Below are positions 22,640 through 33,303 of a stretch of 64,000 nt of DNA, piece by piece. Under the pieces are notes generated by a model, which saw nothing but the letters and a program-made list of their open reading frames with translations, was not told the origin of the DNA and did no database searches. The first letter of the stretch is position 1. Each line of letters starts with the position of its first letter. The DNA is from Hypericum androsaemum (taxonomy: Eukaryota > Streptophyta > Magnoliopsida > Malpighiales > Hypericaceae): assembly GCA_963995505.1 (NCBI GenBank), contig OZ023198.1, positions 13,383,141 to 13,447,140 of the forward strand, read 5' to 3'. The position numbers and the translations under genes are program-made.

Positions 22640-25183
22640 TGCCAATAAGTTGGGTGGTGGAGGAGGAGGAGGTAGTGCCACCAAGAAGGGTCTTACAATT
22701 GAAGACTTCTTCTGTTACTTGTTCTCTACGGATCTTAATCCCCCTCTTCTAGACAAGGTAAGTTTATTATTGTTTCAAAGCGGGTAGATCTCGTGTCTTA
22801 TTAAAATCATCGTGATTGTTAAATTTGTTTTTTCCAGGTTCACCAGGACATGACAAAACCTCTGTCCCATTACTACATATACACTGGCCATAACTCCTAC
22901 CTGACAGGGAACCAGCTCAACAGCAACTGCAGCGATCGACCAATCATAAAGGCCCTCAAGAGGGGCGTCCGGGTGATTGAGCTTGATCTCTGGCCTAACA
23001 AGAAGCAAGTACATGTCAAACATGGAGGGTAATTATCGAGTTCGAGCGCTAGAAATGTTGCTCGAATCAAAATTAGTCCGACTAGTTTATCTCAATTACT
23101 TGCTGCCCCCTGCAGGACATTAACAACGCCGGTAGATCTCTTGATGTGCTTAAAATCGATAAAAGAATACGCCTTCGTGGCTTCTTCATATCCCGTCGTG
23201 ATCACTCTCGAAGACCACCTTCCGCCCGAGCTCCAATCTGAAGTGGCCAAGGTGAGTTTCCTTGTCTGCAGACAACGTACTGATTCGAGTTCGAATCTCA
23301 CATTGCTTACGAATGTTAATGCCCGGGCTCTGTATGTAATATGCGAGCATTTTGGCTTGATAAATGATCAGTAAATTAATTGCTTGCAACTTGGTCTGTT
23401 TCACATTCTTGTCTTAGATGCTGGCTGAAACTTTCGGAGACATGATATATACTCCCGAAAGCGAATCCTTGGAAGAGCTGCCTTCGCCGGAGGAACTTCA
23501 GTTTAGGATAATCGTATCTACCAAACCTCCAAAAGAGTACCTCAAAGCCGAAACTGTCAAGATCAAGGATTCTGATGATGAAAACTCGGCCGATGGTCCA
23601 TTGAACCAGACACTACTTCCTCAGGATGATGTCGGCTCGGTACGCGTTGTCTTACAGTTTTGGGTTGCTAATGCAATTCTTTGACCAGTACATGGTTCTG
23701 CTGTGCTATTAACCATCTTGATATGGCTGACCGGTCTCGGGTTTCAAATTCTGCTGCAGAATGTCAGCGACTCGTTTGAAAAGAGTGATGAAGAGTCCCA
23801 CCATGTAGGCGTGTTGGCTTACAAGCGTTTAATTGCAATTCACGCTGGAAAACCAAAGGGTGGTTTAAGAGAGGCGCTCAAGGTTGACCCCTGCAAAGTT
23901 CGGCGACTTAGCTTGAGCGAGCAAACATTAGAGAAGGCAGCTGAACATCACGGAACTGATACTATTAGGTGAGAGACTCCGTGATCCATCACAAGTCTGC
24001 AATTTCTCATTTCCAAAAATATTCGAACCTAAAATATTAAGACAATAGGTAATGATTGTCTTCCACAGGTTCACTCAGAAGAATGTGTTGAGGATATATC
24101 CCAAAGGTAGTCGCGTCACCTCGTCCAACTATAAGCCACTGATCGGATGGATGCACGGAGCCCAGATGGTTGCATTCAACATGCAGGTTCGTGTCATATA
24201 ATTTTCGTATCCAATTCAATACTTTAACCCGAATAACTCTCGTCTGTCCTGAAAACAGGGGTACGGTAAATCTCTGTGGTTGATGCACGGGATGTTCAGA
24301 GCAAATGGAGGCTGCGGATACGTACTAAAGCCTGAGTTTCTTGTGAATAATGGTCCCGAGGGAGACGTTTTCAATCCCAAAGCACATTTACCACCAAAGA
24401 GAACCTTGAAGGTCAAAATTTACATGGGGGATGGATGGCATCTCGACTTCCCGCTAACTCACTTCGATTGGTTCTCGCCGACCCATTTTTACGTCAGGGT
24501 ATGTTTTTCAATTTTTTTGTGAATCTTTGATATTCAAAATTAAGTATTATTGATGGTCATGTTAAGGATGATTTTTCTAACAATATTGTTTATATCGTTA
24601 ACGCTTGAATCTAATACTTCGTTAAGTGAATTTAAATCCTTCAAAATATCCTTTCATTGTTTCAATAATGAAAACAATAAATTATAAGAGACATAGATGA
24701 GTTTTGTAAGATTTATCATAAATAGAAAACAATTTGAAAAATTTAAACATTATATCTGTGCCGCCATCATACTAATTTTTTTTTTGCATCTACGATTGAA
24801 TTAGTCTTTGTCTATAAATACCGAAACATTAATTTTTTTGCAGCTAATAATTAACCGGATGAGCTAACCCCTGAATTCTCGCAAAGCAGGTTGGGATAGC
24901 GGGAGTAAAAAACGACACTATCATGAAGCAGACAAAGACCAGGAACAATAAGTGGACGCCGGTCTGGGAGGAGGACTTCGCGTTCCCCTTGGCGTGTCCG
25001 GAGCTGGCCCTGCTCCGATTAGAGGTCCGGGAAGATGGCTTGGGGGGTAACGCTGACTTCGGCGGGCAGACTTGCTTGCCGGTATCTGAGCTCCGACCAG
25101 GCATCCGTGCCCTCCCTCTTTACAACCGCAAGGGGGAGAAGTACACCTCGGTAAGGCTCCTCGTACGTTTCGAGTTTGTCTAG
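22640..25183 (+). CDS. Phosphoinositide phospholipase C, EF-hand part degenerate
   Basis: Exons: about 22640-22757, 22838-23028, 23116-23251, 23418-23639, 23760-23968, 24069-24186, 24259-24498 and 24890-25183, all in frame. The X domain has [10 protein letters not shown] with the first catalytic His and VHVKHGG with the second. The Y domain has [35 protein letters not shown] and MGDGWHLDF. The last exon is the C2 domain. Plant PI-PLCs of about 580 residues hydrolyse phosphoinositides at the plasma membrane in a Ca2+-dependent way. Here the first exon keeps only [22 protein letters not shown] in frame. Upstream, a glycine run, stops and no ATG replace the EF-hand-like region, so the first in-frame ATG is at 22850. 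The gene may be N-terminally damaged, or a distant exon may exist. A second copy of the C2 exon lies at 27766. Confidence 0.85.
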
Positions 25184-25284
25184 AAGTTGAGACTCGAGGC
25201 ACTGATTATTACTGATTGGAAATTGAATTATTATGATGAGGTGCAAAAGAAATGTACAGAACTGGAAACGGTAGTTTATTTTTA

Positions 25285-25758
25285 GGGGGAATTACTCTCA
25301 AGTCCTCCGTGTTTGCTTAAATATACTCAAAATTTCCTAGCGTTTGAAAAATGACCATGTTGTCCTTCTTGTTTGATTTTATTATATTATCGGGTCCCTC
25401 ACTGACGTCAGTAGCTTTTTTTCATTTTTTTCATTGAAATGACAAAAATACCCTTATGAAACAAACAAAAATTCATCTCCTTCCTCTTCCTTGCACTCCT
25501 TCTTGGGCCTCGAAGTCAACCCGTGATTTGTGGTCATCGTCCCGGGCTTTTCGTTGGTGGGGTTGAGGATAGTGGTGACCAGAGGACCGGGAAGGAGATG
25601 ATTTATTTTTGACAAAAACGAAAAAAAGAACTGATGACATAAGCTAGGGACCCGAATGTATAATAAAATCAAACAAGAGGGACAACATGATCATTTTTCA
25701 AACACGGAAGAGTTTTGAGTATGTTTAATCAAATACGAGGAACTTGAGAAAATTTTTC
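25285..25758. mobile_element. TIR element (MITE) with 9-bp target duplication
   Basis: A 474-bp element between TTATTTTTA at 25276-25284 and 25759-25767. The left arm (CTCAAGTCCTCCGTGTTTG ... GAAAAATGACCATGTTGTCC ... TTGTTTGATTTTATTATA) is repeated inverted on the right for about 115 bp. It is non-coding. It sits between the two copies of the phospholipase C last exon, 100 bp after the first stop codon. Confidence 0.85.
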
Positions 25759-25767
25759 TTATTTTTA

Positions 25768-26520
25768 TCCATCTTTCTTTTGTAACAATAGGTTGTTAGA
25801 CACCTCGTATTAGATCACACTTGTTCTATCAATTAATTTATATTCGAGATAAGTAAGATTTTAAAATATGACTAAATTCTATAAATAAGTATTTAATACT
25901 GTTATATTTTTGATGACTCAAGATATTTTAATTATTATAGAACAAATCTGTTGTTGGTAATTGGTTTTTCTTACCTTAAAAAAGGGGTTTATCTTAGTCT
26001 ATTTTCATCCATAATCTAAACCAACTTTTTAATAAATAATTAAATTTTCTCTCCTAAACATGCCCAGCCCAACCCAACCCAACTATTTATACTTTATCAA
26101 TTACACCAACCCAACTTTTGTATAAACAATTGTTATTAAAAAAAACACATCACAAATTCCAGCGACCTGGTTGGTTACATTGGTCTGTCAGCCGTTTCAT
26201 ATTACCAACCCAGCCCTGTTTTCCTTTTTTTAAACACGTACATCATTTAACCTATGTTATTTAATTAAAAAAATCAGTTCAAATATTTTTTTCAGTTCTT
26301 TGTAAAACTATTAGGCTCAAATCGGACCGTCAAATATCTGGTGGTTTGACTAAAAATCGGACCATGTTGGTCCATTTGCTTAGGAATCCTAAGCTTGTGG
26401 GGTTGTAATTTACAAGGGTGCGTTTTAATGTTTATAATCTGAAGCCGAAAAATAATCTTGTTCTTGTAGTGTATTCGATGATACTCTTTTTTCCTGTGGG
26501 ATTTAACGAGACTGGCGACC
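25768..26520. other. Intergenic spacer between duplicated C2 exons
   Basis: AT-rich with no supported feature; CCAACCCAACCCAACT-type short repeats occur near 26070-26120. Confidence 0.5.
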
Positions 26521-27292
26521 AAGGTTGTCAAAATCGGGATTCCACTGAAGATCGTTTGGGTATAGCAAAATCATAGATCGGAAGATCGTAACACGGATCG
26601 CAAGATCCCACCAAATAGTCAAAATTATAGAAATAACTAAGAAAAATAAACTTAACATAAACTTTTATTAATTTAATCATAAGTCATAAATACTCATTGT
26701 CTCAAACATCATCTAGAAACATAATTTCTCAAACATCATCTAAAAAATTTTAATTCAACAAAGCATTAAAGTCAGTCTGCTCATCAAACCCAACATCTTC
26801 CTCCATACGATCTTCACCTCCTACTCCATCACATTCATCATCAAGGTTGTGAATCTCCAACTCATCTTCAGCGGGGGTTGCTGCAACTCCATAGTCCATG
26901 CTCTCCTTCATTTTGATTGCCTTTGGAATACGTTTAAAGACCTTATATTTATAGTGCACACTATTAGGGTTAGGGTTATAATAATTTAAACTATTAAGAA
27001 AATACCATATATCTTTAAAATAATCAAGAAACTTCTAGGTTATACCAAATACGATTTAAAAAAAGAAATACAAAAATATTCACTAAATCTCTTGTATGAA
27101 CATGGAGAAAACTAGTTGAAAAAAAATTCTTGCGATCTTAATCACAGATTTTACGATCTTATGATTATACTCGGCGATCTCACTGATCTTTCAACATTAA
27201 GATCTTACATGTGATCCAGCACGGTGGAGCAATGGCGACTCGTAAAATCGTGCGATCTTATGATTATAATCGCTATCTTGACAACCTTACCG
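26521..27292 (-). mobile_element. Non-autonomous hAT-like TIR element
   Basis: The ends AAGGTTGTCAAAATCG and (reverse complement of the right end) AAGGTTGTCAAGATAGCG are inverted. Flanks ACTGGCGACC and ACCGGCGACC suggest a target duplication of about 8-10 bp. A second copy of the element, with its own near-identical flanks, is at 40441-41116. On the minus strand 26750-26959 encodes an acidic 69-residue end (MDYGVAATPAEDELEIHN...), possibly the remnant of a transposase tail, but this is too short to assign. Confidence 0.75.
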
Positions 27293-27730
27293 GCGACCAT
27301 GGGGTTACAAATTTTCCTTCTGGCTAATATTATAAATAAATTTTACTTTAAAAAAAATTACAGATAGCTCGCAATTTTGAAATAATATTTGAAATCTAAC
27401 ACAGATAGAGAAAATTTTAAGGAAATGAATTGTTAGCGTAAAAAGTAAGCTTAAAATCGTCCGTCGGTTGTCATGATGTTGATGTGGTTGCTTTGGTGGT
27501 TTTAGAAATGTTTGTCCGGAACAACTTGGATGGTGGAGTGGCAGAGTCAAGGAGAAATGGGAAGGGCAAATACCAGAAAAGATTGGAGGGTTTTTACTTT
27601 AATGTTACGATCGTCAGTGTTAGATTGTTTTGTTTGTCACTCGTTGGATTGGAAGGCATAATTCTTCAGGATAATATTTAATTATGTTTTAGATACTGAA
27701 ACAATGAAAGTTTTTACTGTTAATAGTTGA
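27293..27730. other. Intergenic spacer before the second C2 exon
   Basis: AT-rich; nothing recognised apart from a GGTGGAGTGGCAGAG stretch near 27530. Intronic if the downstream C2 exon is used. Confidence 0.4.
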
Positions 27731-27765
27731 CCAGATGTGTAAACCCCGAAATTCTTGCAAAGCAG

Positions 27766-28059
27766 GTTGGGAGAGCGGGGGTGAAAAACGACACAATCAT
27801 GAAAAAGACAAAGACGAAGAACAACAAGTGGACGCCGGTCTGGGACGAGGACTTCGAGTTCCCCTTGGCGTGTCCGGAGCTGGCCCTGCTCCGGTTGGAT
27901 GTCCGTAAAGATGACTTGGGAGGTAACGATGACTTCGGCGGGCAGAATTGCTTGTCGGTGTCCGAGCTCCGACCAGGGATCCGTGCCCTTCCTCTTTACA
28001 ACCGCAAGGGGGAGAGGTACAGCTCAGTGCGGCTCCTCGTGCGTTTCGCATTTTTCTAG
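27766..28059 (+). CDS. Second copy of the phospholipase C C2-domain last exon
   Basis: A 294-bp exon with an intact acceptor (TTCTTGCAAAGCAG before GTTGGGAG) and stop, the same phase and length as the exon at 24890-25183. It encodes [18 protein letters not shown] and ends LLVRFAFF. It keeps acidic residues that the proximal copy has lost: VWDEDFEF against VWEEDFAF, and KDDLGGNDDFGGQ against [13 protein letters not shown]. In PLC C2 domains this loop contributes Ca2+ ligands, so the distal exon looks more canonical. It could be an alternative last exon reached from the donor at 24499 by skipping the first one, or a relic. Homology between the copies extends about 30 bp upstream and 50 bp downstream of the exon. 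Confidence 0.8.
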   Translation, partial: VGRAGVKNDTIMKKTKTKNNKWTPVWDEDFEFPLACPELALLRLDVRKDDLGGNDDFGGQNCLSVSELRPGIRALPLYNRKGERYSSVRLLVRFAFF

Positions 28060-28620
28060 AAGCTCAGACTCGATGCACTGATTATTATCGGAAGGCAATT
28101 GAATTATTATAATGGGGCGTGTTTGGAATTTCACGAGGCATATTAAATGGAAACAACATCATTTTATAGAGTTAGATAGGCTGCGAACACAAGTGGGACG
28201 GTCAGTAGGAGTTGAGTTTGGGCAGTGCAGTCTCTGGATAGAATGAGTAGTCTATTATTCCTTCCTCTATCTCTTCGTTTGATAGTTGGAAATTTAGAGC
28301 GTTCTTTGATCTCGTTTTTGATTGAGTTGTTGTTCAGACGAGGCCATACCCTGACCCCGCGACTTCCTTGACTTCACGGACCTTGCTTTTCTTTCCAATC
28401 ACTGACTTAACCAAATAAAAGACCAGCTCGATGAACATTTGAACCGAACTCGCCCATCCTTTTGGACACAGGGACGCGAGAACCAATCCGAGTAAGAAAC
28501 CGCTCTATAATCATTATAGGCAAAAATGCCGGGACCAACTTCGAAAAATATTCGACGATTGTGCAGGAAAATAATAGGAAAGGCAACTAACGATCGTTTG
28601 TCTCTATCCATGATGTAACA
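28060..28620. other. Spacer between phospholipase C and the exchanger locus
   Basis: No gene recognised; the first part is probably the 3' untranslated region of the second C2 exon. Confidence 0.4.
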
Positions 28621-29322
28621 ACCGGTTCTTCTCCTGCTATATACAAATACAACATCATGCTGTATGTTCGTTAATTTTCACGGAGGGCAATAATGTTCGA
28701 TCTGGTAGTATAAACCTAAGAAGTGATAAAGATTTGAATTAATGATACCTTCAAAAAAAGATTTGAATTAATGATAAATTTAATAAAATCTGAGAAAGAC
28801 AAAGATAATTTGAAAAGTTCTATGTTACGATTGTATTAATCAATTTCGAATCAAGTGCTTAGATGAACTAGTTTTTAATATGTATATGCCTATAAGTAGT
28901 GTCCAAATATCTTGCCATTTAATAACAAGTACATACATCAATTAATGAGTGTTATTTAATTTAAAAAAAAATTTGAGTTTAAATTTTGAGAATATAATAT
29001 TATTAAATTTTTAATAAAAATTTTTTTGACATGTTTGAAATTTTCACCGATTCAATTTTGGTTTAATTGAGACGGTTAGAACTTGGAATACCAAGTGATG
29101 TAGTAAAAATATCAACGGTTTGACCAAAACTGAGTTGATAACGAAACGAATGGGCTAAACGGCGATGGCCCTCCTTTCCTAAAAAGACCTGAGCCTGGCC
29201 CGTAAAAAGAGCTGACCGGGCAAGACGACGTCACTTCAATCGCCAGCTTCCTTCCTGGACAAAGAAAGAGAATCCACCCAACCAACTAACGAACGAACGA
29301 ACGAACGAGGAAAGAAGAGAGA

Positions 29323-29540
29323 TGTTAGATCGAAAACGAGTAAACACGAGACACAAGAATTTACGTGGAAACCCCAATCGGGGAGAAAACCACGGGCAAA
29401 GGGAGAGAGTTCACTATGAGAGTCCAACAACCCAACCACCCATTACAAGGGTTTGGTCCCTATATATATAGGAGATTATTACCCTATCTAATATTACAAT
29501 AGAGTACTAACTTGTCTAGAATTTGAGACAAATCCTAACA
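29323..29540 (-). repeat. 3' LTR of the Copia element (element orientation)
   Basis: 218 bp, TG...CA ends, identical to the other LTR except one base. A TATATATATAGG stretch probably contains the LTR promoter or polyadenylation control. Confidence 0.93.
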
Positions 29541-29622
29541 AATCTCCACCTTGGACCAAATTCTATGACTCCAACATCAACGCTGCTCCACCTTCACCAC
29601 CAGCCCCTAAGGGCAATCATCA

Positions 29623-32145
29623 TCAAGCACGAACACTTACTAAGTCCAAGCAATGCTCGAACTTAGCACCAGAAAGCGGCTTCGTCAACATGTCAACTTC
29701 TTCTGCCACATTCAGGGCAAAAGCAACAATATCAGCCTCACCCAACTTCTGTGGAGGCCTAATAATTCTTTTGGGCCTGTCTCTAGCAATAGAATACGCT
29801 GGCTCCCTCTCAACTGTGCCAACATTCTCAGCTTCATCAGACAACCCACCATGAGTAGGATCATGGCAATCAACATCATGGGAGGAACTCGCTTCTGGAT
29901 CAGCATCAAACTCCACCTGCACTTTTGACTTTTGCAAGTCCACACTTGGAGCACTCGGAACACCAGGTGAAGAAACATCCTCCCTCTTACTCAGCATGTC
30001 TGTCTCTTTGAAAATAACATTCCTACTCAACAAGACCTTAGACAGCTCGGGACACCACAACTTGTATCCCTTCACTCCAGAAGCATAGCCAAGGAAGATA
30101 CATTTCACAGATCTTGGCTCTAACTTGCCATTATTCACATGAGCATAGGCAGGACACCCAAATATCTTCAAATCAGCATAATTAGGAGGATTTCCAGACC
30201 ATAATTCTTCAGGTACCTTGCCATCAAGTGATACATGAGGTGAACGATTAACAAGGTGACAGGCAGTAGAAGCAGCTTCAGCCCAAAACGACTTAGGCAA
30301 ATCAGCATTTGACAGCATACAACGAACTTTCTCCAACAAAGTTCTATTCATTCTTTCAGCGACTCCATTCTGTTGAGGTGTACTAGGGATTGTCTTATGC
30401 CTGACAATACCCTCATTCTTGCAGAACTCATCAAACCAACTAGAGCAAAACTCCAATCCATTGTCTGTGCGGAGATGCTTGACATCTCTCCCAGTCTGCT
30501 TCTCAATCATAGTCTTCCACTGCTTGAAAGTGACAAAGACATGATCCTTGCTCTTCAAGAAGAACGCCCACACCTTCCTCGAATAATCATCAATAATAGT
30601 CAGCATATACTTGGAACCATTCTTTGTTGCAACTTGAGACGGTCCCCAAAGATCAGAATGAACATAGTCAAGTTTTCCCTTTGTAGTGTGCACACCTTTC
30701 TGAAAACTGACTTTCTTCTGCTTGCCAAACACACAGTGCTCACAAAATTCCAGCTTCCCAATACCCTGTCCACATAACAATCCTCTCCTATTTAGCTCGG
30801 TCATACCTTTCTCGCTTATGTGACCAAGTCGCATATGCCACAATGAGGTGTTCTCAGAATCTGTCAATGAGCCAGATGCAGCAGCAGCAGTAGTCCCTGT
30901 AACTGTAGAACCCTGCAAAACATACAGATTCCCAACCTCCTTTTTGGCCTTCATATGCACTAATGAGTTCTTACTCACACGAAGAACTCCACCTTCTCCG
31001 GTGTACTTGTACCCCAATGTATCAAGAGTACTCAGCGAAATCAAGTTTCGCTTCAAATCAGGGATATGCCTCACATTCGTCAAGGTTCGAATGACACCAT
31101 CATGCATCTTGATCTTCACTGTGCCAATACCAACAACCTTGCAAACAAAATTATTTCCCATGAGAACATTACCCTCTGCACGTTCATATGTTGAAAACCA
31201 GTCCCTGATAGGACACATATGAAACGTACAAGCAGAATCAAGGACCCAATCAGCATCAACTTTTGACTTCCCATCAATCACAGACAAAAGGTCTCCATCA
31301 GATTCTTCTTTCTGAGTGGTGGTGGCAACACTAGCACTGCCGCTATCAGAACCTTCTCCTTTCGGAGCACTGGACTTCTCGCCCTTCTTCTTGTTCTTCA
31401 ACTCCGGACAGAACCATTTAATATGCCCAACCTTATGACAATTGAAACAAGTCTTATCTTTTTGCCTTGACCTTGATTTGCTTCTGCTCTTCTTCCTCGA
31501 ACCAGACTTAGCATTCCTCTCTTCAAACCTCCCTCTCATGACCAAACCAGTCCCTTGGCTATTTTCAGAGGAACTAACAGTGTGCTTATCAATTCTCTCT
31601 TTCTCCAAGAGTGAATCATGGACATTATCCCAACTCAGAGTATCATGACTAAACAACAGAGTATCCCTGAATTGCTGATAAGAAACAGGCAACGAGCACA
31701 ATAACAATAAAGCCAAATCTTCATCATCATACTTCACATCCAGAGTTCTAAGATCAGCCACTATATCCTTAAATTCATTAAGGTGGTCATGAACAGACTT
31801 ATCTTCTTGCATCCGGATAGAAAACAGTCGTTGCTTCAAGCACAGTTTGTTGGTCAAACTCTTGGGCATGCACAACTTTTCAAGCTTTGCCCACAAAGAG
31901 GAAGCTATTGTCTCCTTCAACACGTCCCGCAAAATATCATCTGACAAATGCAGCTGAATCTGACTCACAGCCTTACGATTCTTTGACGCTTTCATCGCAG
32001 CATCCCAACTCGAAGGCATCGACTTCTCATCAAGTAGAGTCTCATCCAACTCTAAATGTGTCAGAATAGCGCGCATCTTCACCTGCCACAAGGAAAAATT
32101 AGTTTTCCTCGTCAACTGAGGAATCTCGTACTTCATCGAAGTCAT
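29623..32145 (-). CDS. Copia Gag-protease-integrase polyprotein, RT deleted
   Basis: An intact frame of 840 codons from the ATG at 32145 (MTSMKYEIPQL); the frame is open further upstream but has no earlier ATG. Order: UBN2-type Gag (1-210), CCHC knuckle CFNCHKVGHIKWFC at 233-246, aspartic protease WVLDSACTFHM with Asp 303 (DSA in place of the commoner DSG), GAG-pre-integrase (LWHMRLGH), and integrase with D498, D561 and E597 (exact D35E spacing, LRTDNG, PQQNGVAERMN). The post-integrase linker RPKRIIRPPQKLGEADIV runs to FALNVAEEVD (818) and jumps straight to MLTKPLSGAKFEHCLDLV, which normally lies after RNase H. About 500 residues (RT plus RNase H) are missing without loss of frame. Replication would need RT from another element. 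Confidence 0.93.
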   Translation of the reverse strand: MTSMKYEIPQLTRKTNFSLWQVKMRAILTHLELDETLLDEKSMPSSWDAAMKASKNRKAVSQIQLHLSDDILRDVLKETIASSLWAKLEKLCMPKSLTNKLCLKQRLFSIRMQEDKSVHDHLNEFKDIVADLRTLDVKYDDEDLALLLLCSLPVSYQQFRDTLLFSHDTLSWDNVHDSLLEKERIDKHTVSSSENSQGTGLVMRGRFEERNAKSGSRKKSRSKSRSRQKDKTCFNCHKVGHIKWFCPELKNKKKGEKSSAPKGEGSDSGSASVATTTQKEESDGDLLSVIDGKSKVDADWVLDSACTFHMCPIRDWFSTYERAEGNVLMGNNFVCKVVGIGTVKIKMHDGVIRTLTNVRHIPDLKRNLISLSTLDTLGYKYTGEGGVLRVSKNSLVHMKAKKEVGNLYVLQGSTVTGTTAAAASGSLTDSENTSLWHMRLGHISEKGMTELNRRGLLCGQGIGKLEFCEHCVFGKQKKVSFQKGVHTTKGKLDYVHSDLWGPSQVATKNGSKYMLTIIDDYSRKVWAFFLKSKDHVFVTFKQWKTMIEKQTGRDVKHLRTDNGLEFCSSWFDEFCKNEGIVRHKTIPSTPQQNGVAERMNRTLLEKVRCMLSNADLPKSFWAEAASTACHLVNRSPHVSLDGKVPEELWSGNPPNYADLKIFGCPAYAHVNNGKLEPRSVKCIFLGYASGVKGYKLWCPELSKVLLSRNVIFKETDMLSKREDVSSPGVPSAPSVDLQKSKVQVEFDADPEASSSHDVDCHDPTHGGLSDEAENVGTVEREPAYSIARDRPKRIIRPPQKLGEADIVAFALNVAEEVDMLTKPLSGAKFEHCLDLVSVRA

Positions 32146-32907
32146 CCTGAAACAACTCGAACCAAGAAATCCGCCCAAAACAGGTTAGAAAACCAAAATC
32201 AGCCAAAACAGTTGACTTTTAGTCAACCAGTCAACTGTTGAATAGTCAAACTGTTGACCAGTCAAACTGTTGACCAAGTCAACTCGGGAATAGGGTTTTT
32301 CAACCCAAAACTCCTCCAAAAACGTGGCTGACGGCGGGACCACCACGGGGGGCGGCTGAGCGGCTGGAGGATGACCCAACCTCGGTCAGCGGAGCACGGG
32401 AACGGTTAGGTCGATCACCGCGGGTCTCGATCTCTCCCGAAACCTCCTTCTCTCTCTCTCCCCCGTATCTCTCTCTCTCTCCTCTTCGATTCTTCTTCTT
32501 CCTAGCGGCGGCGGTGATTCCGGGCAGCAGTGGGCAACGGACGGGCGGCAGGGGCGGCAGCGGGCGGCTCCGATCTGCGAGCTCTCCTCCGTGCGAGCTC
32601 TTTCTCTCTCGCCCCGTCGGTCCTCTCTTCCGCCGTCGGTCCTCTCTTCACACCTCGGGACGGGACGACGGCGAACACCTCTGGCAGCAGCGGATGGACG
32701 AGCGGGCGGTGGTCAAGCGGGCGGCGCTCGGCTCCTTCGTGGCTGAACGGCGGCTCCGGGAGGGTTGATTTGGATTTCTTCTCCAAAATCCCAAATCTCC
32801 CAATTTCCCCTTTTTTCACCTTCACGTCTCTGCCTCCTGCCTCTCAACTCACAATTTTTTTTTCTTTATCTCAAATACTCGAATCTCAATCCGGCTCTGA
32901 TACCAAT

Positions 32908-33125
32908 TGTTAGATCGAAAACGAGTAAACACGAGACACAAGAATTTACGTGGAAACCCCAATCGGGGAGAAAACCACGGGCAAAGGGAGAGAGTTCACT
33001 ATGAGAGTCCAACAACCCAACCACCCATTACAAGGGTTTGGTCCCTATATATATAGGAGATTATTACCCTATCTAATATTAGAATAGAGTACTAACTTGT
33101 CTAGAATTTGAGACAAATCCTAACA
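32908..33125 (-). repeat. 5' LTR of the Copia element (element orientation)
   Basis: 218 bp, next to the primer-binding site, which fixes the minus-strand orientation. Followed by the second AGAGA of the target duplication. Confidence 0.93.
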
Positions 33126-33131
33126 AGAGAG

Positions 33132-33152
33132 ATGGTTGAAAGTGGAAACTAA
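33132..33152 (+). promoter_or_regulatory. Short upstream ORF in the duplicated 5' leader
   Basis: ATGGTTGAAAGTGGAAACTAA (six codons). The same uORF is at 34871-34891 before the functional exon 1. The Copia element inserted six bases upstream of it in this copy. Confidence 0.45.
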
Positions 33153-33303
33153 ATGGCGTGGAGTTGCCCAAGTCCAAACTAGAACCCCCGCTAGCTTCAA
33201 AACTGCGTCGTTTCTCGAAGCCGATGATCGCTTCCTCTCTAGAATAACTGAACAACATAAACAAGAAGAAGAAGAAGATAGAGATCGGCGCAGGCGAGGA
33301 GAG

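Larger units (their letters stand above)
29323..33125 (-). mobile_element. Ty1/Copia LTR retrotransposon lacking reverse transcriptase
   Basis: A 3803-bp element between AGAGA at 29318-29322 and 33126-33130. It has two 218-bp LTRs (29323-29540 and 32908-33125) that differ at a single base (C/G near 29487/33072). On the minus strand the LTR runs TGTTAGG...CTAACA. The primer-binding site is TGGTATCAGAGCC (initiator-Met tRNA type, 32894-32906) and the purine-rich tract is AAGGTGGAGATT beside 29541. The single coding frame (29623-32145) contains Gag, protease and integrase but no RT or RNase H. The 5' leader between the primer site and gag is about 750 bp and unusually GC-rich. Confidence 0.95.

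Noticed and set aside
23270..23310. GAGTTCGAATCTCAC, a tRNA box-B-like string
   Set aside because: It lies in a phospholipase C intron with no matching box A or acceptor-stem pairing.
29653..31648. Plus-strand frames opposite the Copia polyprotein
   Set aside because: Shadows of the minus-strand frame; no motif and no conservation expected.
32514..32913. GC-rich open frames in the Copia leader
   Set aside because: No recognisable protein; kept as unusual leader sequence only.
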